DNA of 64,000 bases, from positions 196,302 through 260,301 of the forward strand of contig NZ_BAAAZE010000010.1 in NCBI RefSeq assembly GCF_039536745.1, given 5' to 3'. The notes under the pieces were generated by a model that had not been told where the DNA came from, did no database searches, and saw only the letters and a list, made by a program, of their open reading frames with translations. The DNA is from Actimicrobium antarcticum. GTDB taxonomy: Bacteria; Pseudomonadota; Gammaproteobacteria; Burkholderiales; Burkholderiaceae_D. Of the stretch, positions 57,676 to 64,000 are shown piece after piece. The position numbers and the translations under genes were made by a program. How positions within the stretch are numbered: the stretch's first letter is position 1; each line of letters opens with the position of its first letter.

Positions 57676-58422
57676 ATGATTCCCTGGCTAGAAATCGATA
57701 CGCCATTTCCTGATGTCGACCAGGCGCTGACTGAAGCCGATGGTGCGGCAGGACTGCTGGCAGCAGGTGCCGATCTGTCGCCGCAGCGGTTGCTGCAGGC
57801 CTATCGGCAAGGTATCTTTCCGTGGTTTTCGGAAGATCAGCCCATCCTCTGGTGGAGTACCGCACCGCGCATGGTGCTATTTACAGATCACCTGATCGTG
57901 TCAGACAGCCTGAAAAAAACGCGCCGCAAAATGAGCCGGGATGCGCGATGGGAAGTACGTTTTGACGGGGCATTCGAGCAGGTCATGCGTGCCTGTGCGG
58001 AACCGCGTCGGGACGGTCACGGCACCTGGATCAGTGAAGACATCGTCGCAGGCTACTGCGGCCTGCACCGTCTGGGCTTCGCGCATTCCTCTGAAGTCTG
58101 GTTCGACGGCAAGCTCGTGGGTGGTGCGTACGGCGTCAGTATCGGCACCATGTTTTACGGCGAATCGATGTTTGCACGCGTCAGGGATGCGTCCAAGATT
58201 GCCCTCGTCCACCTGGTAGAATTCCTCCAGAGAAACGGTGTATCAATGATAGACTGCCAACAGGAGACTGCACACTTGGCGTCGCTGGGAGCGCACCCCA
58301 TCTCGCGGGCCAGATTTTTGCAGCACGTGCGCAAGGCGACGGCAGAACCGCAAATCGACAACTGGCCGGTCGCGCAAGTGGCTGCGGCATCGGCAGGCTC
58401 GGGAACCTTCACTGCGAAATGA
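57676..58422 (+). CDS. aat: Leucyl/phenylalanyl-tRNA--protein transferase
   Basis: 248 residues; adds Leu or Phe from tRNA to proteins with N-terminal Lys or Arg, marking them for ClpAP. Family features: FPDVDQALTEADGAAGLLAAGADLSPQRLLQAYRQGIFPWFSEDQPILWWSTAPRMVL and VGGAYGVSIGTMFYGESMFARVRDASKIALVHLV. Followed closely by bpt, the other N-end-rule transferase. Confidence 0.97.
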   Translation: MIPWLEIDTPFPDVDQALTEADGAAGLLAAGADLSPQRLLQAYRQGIFPWFSEDQPILWWSTAPRMVLFTDHLIVSDSLKKTRRKMSRDARWEVRFDGAFEQVMRACAEPRRDGHGTWISEDIVAGYCGLHRLGFAHSSEVWFDGKLVGGAYGVSIGTMFYGESMFARVRDASKIALVHLVEFLQRNGVSMIDCQQETAHLASLGAHPISRARFLQHVRKATAEPQIDNWPVAQVAAASAGSGTFTAK

Positions 58423-58462
58423 CTACCCATGGCGCACACACTCCTGTTTCTCGGCTTCCACC

Positions 58463-59185
58463 ATGACGCATCTTAAAGAGCTGCCCTTTTCGACCTTGCA
58501 GTTTTATGCAACGGCGCCCTACCCCTGCAGCTATCTGAGCGACCGGATGGCACGTTCGCAAGTAGCCACGCCCTCCAACCTGATCAACGCCGACGTCTAC
58601 TCGCAACTGGTCAAGTCCGGATTCCGGCGCAGCGGTGTTTTTACCTATCGACCGTATTGCGATGGATGCCAGGCCTGCACACCAGTGCGCGTGATCGTCA
58701 ATGACTTCGTGCGCAACCGCAGTCAGCGTCGGGCCTGGACCCGGCACCGGGATTTGACAGTGGCCGTGACCAAACTGGCCTACAGCCACGAACACTATGA
58801 TCTGTACCTGCGCTATCAGGCCGCACGCCATGCCGGTGGTGGCATGGATCAGGATAGCCGCGACCAGTACGCGCAGTTTCTGTTGCAAAGCAAAGTCAAT
58901 ACGCGACTGGTCGAGTTCCGCGAGAAGGACGGCACGCTGCGCATGGTCAGCATCATCGATGTGCTCGACGATGGCCTGTCGTCGGTCTATACGTTTTATG
59001 AGCCCGATCTGGAAGGGACGTCCTTCGGCACCTACAACGTACTCTGGCAAATCGAGCAAAGCAAAACTCTGGGCATGCCCTATGTCTATCTGGGTTACTG
59101 GATCGAAGCCAGTCCCAAGATGGCGTACAAAATCAATTTCAAACCGCTTGAAGCGTTGCGCCTCGGGCAGTGGGCGCTGCTCTGA
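58463..59185 (+). CDS. bpt: Aspartate/glutamate leucyltransferase Bpt
   Basis: 240 residues of the arginyltransferase (R-transferase) family; the bacterial form transfers Leu to proteins with N-terminal Asp or Glu. N-terminal CSYLSDRMARSQVATPSNLINADVYSQLVKSGFRRSGVFTYRPYCDGCQACTPVRV with its cysteines, and GTYNVLWQIEQSKTLGMPYVYLGYWIEASPKMAYKINFKP. It is 40 bp past aat in the same direction, so both transferases are probably made together. Its stop lies in an 11-bp tandem repeat. Confidence 0.95.
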   Translation: MTHLKELPFSTLQFYATAPYPCSYLSDRMARSQVATPSNLINADVYSQLVKSGFRRSGVFTYRPYCDGCQACTPVRVIVNDFVRNRSQRRAWTRHRDLTVAVTKLAYSHEHYDLYLRYQAARHAGGGMDQDSRDQYAQFLLQSKVNTRLVEFREKDGTLRMVSIIDVLDDGLSSVYTFYEPDLEGTSFGTYNVLWQIEQSKTLGMPYVYLGYWIEASPKMAYKINFKPLEALRLGQWALL

Positions 59186-59208
59186 GCTTGCTCTGAACTT
59201 GCTCTGAG
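59180..59208. repeat. 11-bp tandem repeat over the bpt stop
   Basis: CTCTGAGCTTG (59180-59190), CTCTGAACTTG (59191-59201) and a partial CTCTGAG (59202-59208). The first unit contains the bpt stop TGA (59183-59185), so each unit is a copy of the gene's last bases. Confidence 0.85.
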
Positions 59209-59268
59209 TAGCACCAGTCACGACCGCACCACGCTTCGTCATTTCAACCTCTTTTTTCTGCCTCACTC

Positions 59269-60312
59269 GTGTCCGATAAACTTCTCTACGCTGCTACCCG
59301 CCCGCTGCTCTTCCTGCTTGACGCCGAAGATGCGCATAACCTGACCCTGCCCTCGCTACGCCGCGCAGTCGCATTGGGACTGACCCGTTTACTGCCAAAA
59401 CCGGCGGCCGATCCACGCACCGTGATGGGTTTGCGTTTTCCTAATCCGGTTGGCCTTGCTGCCGGACTGGACAAGGACGGCGCCTACATCGACGGCCTGG
59501 CTGCGCTCGGATTTGGCTTCATTGAAGTCGGCACCGTCACGCCGCGTGCGCAACCCGGCAATCCGAAACCGCGCATGTTCCGGCTGCCACAGGCCAATGC
59601 ACTGATCAACCGGATGGGCTTCAATAACGGCGGCGTCGATGCGTTCGTGCGCAACGTACAGGCGTCGCGTTTTCATCAGGAAAAGGCAGGCATCCTTGGC
59701 CTGAACATCGGCAAGAATGCCGACACGCCGATCGAGCGCGCGGCCGACGACTATCTGGCGTGCCTCGAAAAAATCTATCCCTACGCCAGCTATGTGACGG
59801 TGAATATCTCGTCGCCCAACACCAAAAACCTGCGCCAGCTGCAAGGCGCCGACGAGCTCGACGCGCTACTGTCGCAATTGAAAAATGCCCAGCAGCGCCT
59901 GGCCGATCAGCATGGCCGCTATGTACCGCTGACACTGAAAATCGCACCCGATATCGATGGCGAGCAAATCAAGACGATTGCCGATGCATTGCTGCGCCAT
60001 CGCATCGACGGCGTCATCGCTACCAACACCACCGTCACCCGCGACGCCGTCAAAGGACTGGCGCATGCCGACGAAACCGGCGGCCTGTCAGGCGCGCCGG
60101 TGAAGGCTCTGTCGACCGCAGTAATCCGGGCGCTGAAGGCAGAATTGGGCGACACCATTCCGATCATTGGTGTCGGCGGCATTCTGTCTGGCGCCGATGC
60201 CAAAGAAAAACAGGATGCCGGTGCAGCGCTGATCCAGCTCTACACCGGTTTGATCTATCGCGGTCCCGCACTGGTGCGCGACTGCGCCAGCGCCTTACGG
60301 AGTACGTCATGA
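59269..60312 (+). CDS. pyrD: Dihydroorotate dehydrogenase (quinone), class 2
   Basis: 347 residues from a GTG start. Oxidises dihydroorotate to orotate with FMN and passes electrons to quinone, at the inner membrane. N-terminal membrane-associated helices (LYAATRPLLFLLDAEDAHNLTLP), then FPNPVGLAAGLDKDGAYIDGLAALGFGFIEVGTVTPRAQPGNPKPRMFRL and the C-terminal IIGVGGILSGADAKEKQDAGAALIQLYTGLIYRGP. The stop overlaps the next start by four bases. Confidence 0.97.
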   Translation: MSDKLLYAATRPLLFLLDAEDAHNLTLPSLRRAVALGLTRLLPKPAADPRTVMGLRFPNPVGLAAGLDKDGAYIDGLAALGFGFIEVGTVTPRAQPGNPKPRMFRLPQANALINRMGFNNGGVDAFVRNVQASRFHQEKAGILGLNIGKNADTPIERAADDYLACLEKIYPYASYVTVNISSPNTKNLRQLQGADELDALLSQLKNAQQRLADQHGRYVPLTLKIAPDIDGEQIKTIADALLRHRIDGVIATNTTVTRDAVKGLAHADETGGLSGAPVKALSTAVIRALKAELGDTIPIIGVGGILSGADAKEKQDAGAALIQLYTGLIYRGPALVRDCASALRSTS

Positions 60313-61352
60313 AAAAAATCCAGCTGGGAACCAGCGACCTGCAGGTCTCCGCCGTCTGCCTTGGCACCATGACTTTCGGCGAGCAGAACAGCGAAGCCGA
60401 AGCGCACAGTCAACTCGATTACGCGCTCGAACGTGGCATCAATTTCGTCGATGCCGCCGAGATGTACCCGGTCATGCCGCGGGCCGAAACCCAGGGCGCA
60501 ACCGAACGCATCATCGGCACCTGGCTGAAAAAAACCGGTCGGCGCAACGACATCGTGCTAGCCACCAAAGTCGCCGGCCCCAACCCGAACATGACCTGGA
60601 TACGCGGCGGCAAAAACAATCTGGATGCCGCCAATATCCACGCCGCTGTCGACGCCAGCCTGCAGCGCCTGCAAACCGACACGATCGACCTGTATCAGTT
60701 GCACTGGCCCAGCCGCAACGTACCGATTTTCGGCCAGCTGTCCTTTAATCCGAACGCCGAACGGCCCTGCATCCCGATCGCCGAAACCCTCGATGTGCTA
60801 GCCGGCCTGGTCAAGGCCGGCAAGATTCGGCATATCGGCGTCTCCAATGAAAGTGCCTGGGGCGTCAGCGAATTCGTAAAGCAGTCCGAACTGCACGGCA
60901 CGCCACGCATTGCCTCGATCCAGAACGGCTATCACCTGGCCAACCGCAGCTTTGAAGGCGCGCTGGATGAAACCTGTTTTCGTGAACAGGTCAGCCTGCT
61001 GGCCTACAGTCCGCTGGCGTTCGGACAACTGACCGGCAAATATCTGACGGACCCGAATGCCAGTGGCCGACTGACACTATTCCCGCCAACCTGGAGCCCG
61101 CGCTACCTGCGTACCAGCGTGATCGAAGCAGCACGCCGCTACGCCGCACTGGCAGCTGCGCACGGGATGACGCCGACTGCATTGGCGCTGGCCTGGTGCT
61201 ACTCGCGCTGGTTTGTCGCCTCGACGATCATTGGTGCGACCAGCGTGGCGCAGTTGAAAGAAAATATCGATGCGTATTCGGTCGTGCTGCAGGACGACGT
61301 GATCGCGGCGATTAATGTAATTCATGCCGAGATGACGAATCCGGGGCAATGA
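60309..61352 (+). CDS. Aldo/keto reductase (Tas-like)
   Basis: 347 residues; NADP(H)-dependent TIM-barrel oxidoreductase. KIQLGTSDLQVSAVCLGTMTFGEQNSE, the active-site aspartate and tyrosine in FVDAAEMYPVMP, the lysine in LATKVAG, the histidine in YQLHWP, and IASIQNGYHLANRSFEG fit the Tas/YhdN branch. It starts in the pyrD stop (ATGA), so it is translated with it, although no biochemical link is known. Substrate unknown. Confidence 0.92.
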   Translation: MKKIQLGTSDLQVSAVCLGTMTFGEQNSEAEAHSQLDYALERGINFVDAAEMYPVMPRAETQGATERIIGTWLKKTGRRNDIVLATKVAGPNPNMTWIRGGKNNLDAANIHAAVDASLQRLQTDTIDLYQLHWPSRNVPIFGQLSFNPNAERPCIPIAETLDVLAGLVKAGKIRHIGVSNESAWGVSEFVKQSELHGTPRIASIQNGYHLANRSFEGALDETCFREQVSLLAYSPLAFGQLTGKYLTDPNASGRLTLFPPTWSPRYLRTSVIEAARRYAALAAAHGMTPTALALAWCYSRWFVASTIIGATSVAQLKENIDAYSVVLQDDVIAAINVIHAEMTNPGQ

Positions 61353-61819
61353 ATCTGGCGGCAGAAAGCGAATGACACCGGCTTCGGCCGGGCTTCATTT
61401 GCGCCGCTGATCAGATCACGTTCCTCACCGCATGGTGGACATCGGCCCGTGTCGACGGCCGGGCGAATTGCACGCATAGAAAAGGCACCCTGTAGGCCCG
61501 GCTACCAAACTCAACCTGCATCATCAGCTGCAAACCACCGCTGCATTTCAGCAACAGTCACTCTCCCCATCACTGCCAGCGGCAATACTTGCAAGACAAC
61601 TGCTGATCCGGCCAATTGCCCGTCCCGATATTGCGCTTCGCAGACCACCCGGCTTGGCCCTTCGCATAAAAACGTTGTGCGCCCGACCACGCCAGCACCT
61701 CAATTTGCACGCCGTGATGAAGAACTCCCGGTGTCACCGGTAGCATTCAACAACCGATAGTTAGTGTCATCAACTACCGGAACATCCTGCGTCTGCTGGC
61801 GCGACTTCCATTCTGAAAC
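61353..61819. other. Gene-free region before the TadE-OmpA fusion
   Basis: 467 bases. A 103-codon plus-strand ORF at 61449 lacks homology features. The DNA is less regular in codon pattern than the flanks. No terminator or promoter stood out except a CCGGCTTCGGCCGGG palindrome-like patch near 61378-61392. Confidence 0.45.
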
Positions 61820-63043
61820 ATGACATCCCTGACCTCCCGTCGCGGTTCCGCAATGATCGAATTCATCGTGATTGGTCCTGTCATCACGCTGATCGGATTG
61901 GCAGTCCTCCAGTACGGCCTGGTGTTTTTCGCCAGGAACCACTACAACCACGCCAGTTTCATGGCTGCCCGCGCCGGCAGCACCGGTCACGCCAACCTGA
62001 CCACAATCGAACATGCCTACGCCACCGCGCTGGCGCCACTCTACGGCGGCGGCACCAATCCGGCAGCGCTTGCGGCATCGGCCGCCCGGGCGCTGGCCGA
62101 TATCCAGACCCACGCCCAAGTCGAGATACGCAATCCTACCACCGAGAGCTTTCAGGACTTCAATGTCGCGGCATTACAGGCCCGCGTCGGTAACGGCAAA
62201 CGCGTGATTCCGAACAGCGGCCAGCAAACCCGAACAGCCGTGATCGGCACGCAATCGGGCCAGAGCATCCAGGATGCCAACCTGCTCAAGCTGCGCATCA
62301 CGACCGGCTACAAACCGCAAGTGCCCTTGGTCGGGTCGCTCTATCTGGGCTTGCTGCAATTACAGGATGACGGCACCAGCGGCATCCGCACCACGTTGCT
62401 GCGTGCAGGGCGCATTCCGGTGGTGACCGATGTGATGGTGCAGATGCAATCGGACGCGATCGAGGGAAACAACCTCTCCGGCCCGGGCACCGGCAATGGC
62501 GCCGATCCCGGTAATACGGGCAATCCGCCACCAGTGACGCAACCGCCGGCGGGCTGTACTTCCCCGCCATGCAACACACCACCACCGTCATCACCTCCAG
62601 GCAATCCGAGCCCGACCGAACCCGGTGGCAATTGCACTGGTGGCGTATGTCCGATCTGCCCTGACCCGGTAGCGGTCACCGTCGTCGTCCCGGGCGATAT
62701 CACCTTTGCCTTCGGGCAGGCAACGCTCACCGCAGCCGGCATGACGCAACTCGACACGCTGATTGCCTCAGCCAATGCGGGTGGCTATACCTCGGTCAGC
62801 GTCGATGGTTACACCGACCAGATCGGTAACGACAAGACCAATCTGGCGCTGTCAGCGGCACGTGCCCAGACTATCAGGACCTACTTGCTCGGCCACGGCC
62901 TGTCGGGCTTGCCGATCCGTGCGACCGGACATGGCGCGGCCAATCTGAAGGTGGAACTGGCGCAATGCGCGGGCCAGACCGGCGTCGCGTTGCAACGCTG
63001 CCTCGCACCAAACCGACGGGTCGATGTGACCCTCAATCCGTAG
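61820..63043 (+). CDS. TadE-like/OmpA fusion protein
   Basis: 407 residues. The N-terminus RRGSAMIEFIVIGPVITLIGLAVLQYGLVFF has the TadE/pseudopilin form: a processing site after a glycine, Glu at position +5 and one hydrophobic helix; MAARAGS follows. After about 190 residues comes a Pro/Gly/Cys linker (with CTSPPCNTPPPSSPPG and CTGGVCPICPDP), then a C-terminal OmpA peptidoglycan-binding domain at about 290-407: FAFGQATLTAAG, SVDGYTDQIGNDKTNLALSAARAQTIRTYL and the binding arginine in NRRVDVTL. This should anchor to peptidoglycan while its head sits in the membrane. It precedes an RHS gene by 53 bp. The start is an ATG with a weak ribosome site. Confidence 0.85.
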   Translation: MTSLTSRRGSAMIEFIVIGPVITLIGLAVLQYGLVFFARNHYNHASFMAARAGSTGHANLTTIEHAYATALAPLYGGGTNPAALAASAARALADIQTHAQVEIRNPTTESFQDFNVAALQARVGNGKRVIPNSGQQTRTAVIGTQSGQSIQDANLLKLRITTGYKPQVPLVGSLYLGLLQLQDDGTSGIRTTLLRAGRIPVVTDVMVQMQSDAIEGNNLSGPGTGNGADPGNTGNPPPVTQPPAGCTSPPCNTPPPSSPPGNPSPTEPGGNCTGGVCPICPDPVAVTVVVPGDITFAFGQATLTAAGMTQLDTLIASANAGGYTSVSVDGYTDQIGNDKTNLALSAARAQTIRTYLLGHGLSGLPIRATGHGAANLKVELAQCAGQTGVALQRCLAPNRRVDVTLNP

Positions 63044-63096
63044 GCGAGCTGCAATTGCCCTTCATTGATACGACCTCCGACCGACTATTGACCGCC

Positions 63097-64000
63097 ATGA
63101 CATCGACTTGCCACCTCTTTCGCACGCTGTATTTTCTGCTGCTCCTGGTGCTACTGGCGGCGTTCCCGGTGCACGCGCAGAACAAGCAAACCCGGCAATG
63201 CACGGCACCCACCGCCGGCAATCCGGGCGTCGCCTGTGCCGGCAATCCGATCAACCTCATCACCGGCAACAAGTACCAGCGCGACACCGACTTGCCGGCC
63301 CTGCCGGGTGTGCTCGGTCTGGAAATCGTACGACACTACAACAGCGCATTCGGCACACCGAACGTCCCGAATGGCCTGATCGGACGCGGCTGGCGCTTGT
63401 CGTATGAAGTCGAACTGATTGCCGTCGGCAACACGCTCCAGCTGATCGAAGCCGACGGTCACCGCATCATCTTCAACCGTGACCCGCTCAACCGGTCACT
63501 CTGCAGCACCAGCGATCCGGCCAACGGCAGCATCGAAATCCTGCGCACTAGTCGCGGCGATGAATTTGTCTGGCAACGGCATGATGGCCAGGTCTGGCGC
63601 TTCAATCACCAGCGCAAGCTCGAACAAATCACGGCGCCCACCGGCGAATTCGTCAGCCTGCTGTACGACAACGCAGGCCTGCTGATTCAGGTCACTGATC
63701 CGCAGGGCCGGCAACTGCAGCTGAACTATCCGGACCGCAAGACAGCGCGCAGCCGCACCGGGTTCAATGGTGTCCAGTCCATCGACAGTCCGGTCGGACG
63801 CTTTGATTATCGCTATGGCAGTACCTCGCCGGCCAATACCCCATCAAACCTGCTCGCCAATCTGATCCGGGTACGCCTGCCAACGCGCACCGAGCGCCAC
63901 TACCACTACGAAGATGCACAACACCCGACACTGCTGACCGGCATCAGCGTCGCTGAAAGTACCGGAGCCGCCCAGCGCGTTTCGACGTTCGGTTACCAGG
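63097..64000 (+). CDS. RHS-repeat protein with signal peptide, 3' end cut by window edge
   Basis: The first 301 residues are present and the frame is open to the end. It begins MTSTCHLFRTLYFLLLLVLL, a Sec-type signal ending near HAQ. Residues 45-80 (GNPINLITGNKYQRDTDLPALPGVLGLEIVRHYNSAFG) are the DUF6531-type entry of RHS proteins. YD-like units follow: VELIAVGNTLQLIEADGHRIIFNR, EFVSLLYDNAGLLIQVTDPQGRQLQLNYPD and later RHYHYEDAQHPTLLTGIS. RHS proteins form a shell that often carries a C-terminal toxin; that end is outside the window. Sec export plus the upstream OmpA fusion suggest an envelope role. Confidence 0.88.
   Translation, partial: MTSTCHLFRTLYFLLLLVLLAAFPVHAQNKQTRQCTAPTAGNPGVACAGNPINLITGNKYQRDTDLPALPGVLGLEIVRHYNSAFGTPNVPNGLIGRGWRLSYEVELIAVGNTLQLIEADGHRIIFNRDPLNRSLCSTSDPANGSIEILRTSRGDEFVWQRHDGQVWRFNHQRKLEQITAPTGEFVSLLYDNAGLLIQVTDPQGRQLQLNYPDRKTARSRTGFNGVQSIDSPVGRFDYRYGSTSPANTPSNLLANLIRVRLPTRTERHYHYEDAQHPTLLTGISVAESTGAAQRVSTFGYQ

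Overview
The window reads as an ordinary chromosomal segment of a betaproteobacterium of the order Burkholderiales, most likely family Oxalobacteraceae (Herbaspirillum/Herminiimonas-like). The reasons are GC-rich coding DNA, the rimP-nusA-infB-rbfA-truB-typA order, rluB next to scpB, an adjacent aat/bpt pair, a PEP-CTERM protein and an Entner-Doudoroff cluster with hexR. The taxonomic placement is inference from gene content. No phage, integrase, CRISPR array or complete insertion sequence was seen. 

Layout. 1-5.7 kb: the N-terminal part of dcd, a cyanide-insensitive-type bd oxidase operon (GbsR/MarR-like regulator, cioA, cioB), a glutathione S-transferase and three small unknown proteins. 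6.3-9.1 kb: a membrane histidine kinase with a FixJ-type regulator, and a PEP-CTERM protein. 9.2-10.5 kb: a gene-free island of repeats. It holds a family of inverted-repeat elements, one of them interrupted by a 125-bp MITE-like insertion, and two REP-like palindromes. 10.5-13.7 kb: a hybrid sensor kinase paired with a membrane-anchored substrate-binding protein. 13.8-15.8 kb: an EamA exporter and a protein made of 19-residue repeats. 15.9-21.5 kb: hrpA, divergent from argA-yggX across a very short shared promoter. 21.6-28.4 kb: another copy of the repeat element, a large secreted protein, rpiA, a CorC/HlyC-type CBS protein and a chemoreceptor. 

28.5-32.0 kb is a stress cassette (Usp, a putative translational machinery protein, DksA/TraR-type zinc finger, small acidic protein, CbpM, CbpA, DUF3309). 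32.2-39.0 kb is sugar catabolism: eda-edd divergent from pgi-zwf-hexR. Two 15-bp sites that match the known HexR operator lie in the edd/pgi gap, so the regulator encoded at the end of the block probably controls both arms. 39-45 kb holds an alcohol dehydrogenase, two small lipoproteins, dusA, a class III aminotransferase and a second EamA transporter. 45-56.6 kb is the translation block: typA, truB, rbfA, infB, nusA, rimP, rluB and scpB. It has a readable sigma70 promoter and an intrinsic terminator in the rimP leader, and a long nested hairpin between infB and rbfA. 56.8-61.4 kb: initiator tRNA, a NUDIX hydrolase, the two N-end-rule transferases, pyrD and an aldo/keto reductase. 

The right end (61.8-64 kb) is the most unusual coding region. 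A protein joining a TadE-like pseudopilin N-terminus to an OmpA peptidoglycan-binding domain lies just upstream of a signal-peptide-bearing RHS protein that runs off the window. Short 11-12 bp tandem arrays recur at five gene boundaries, two of them directly over stop codons.
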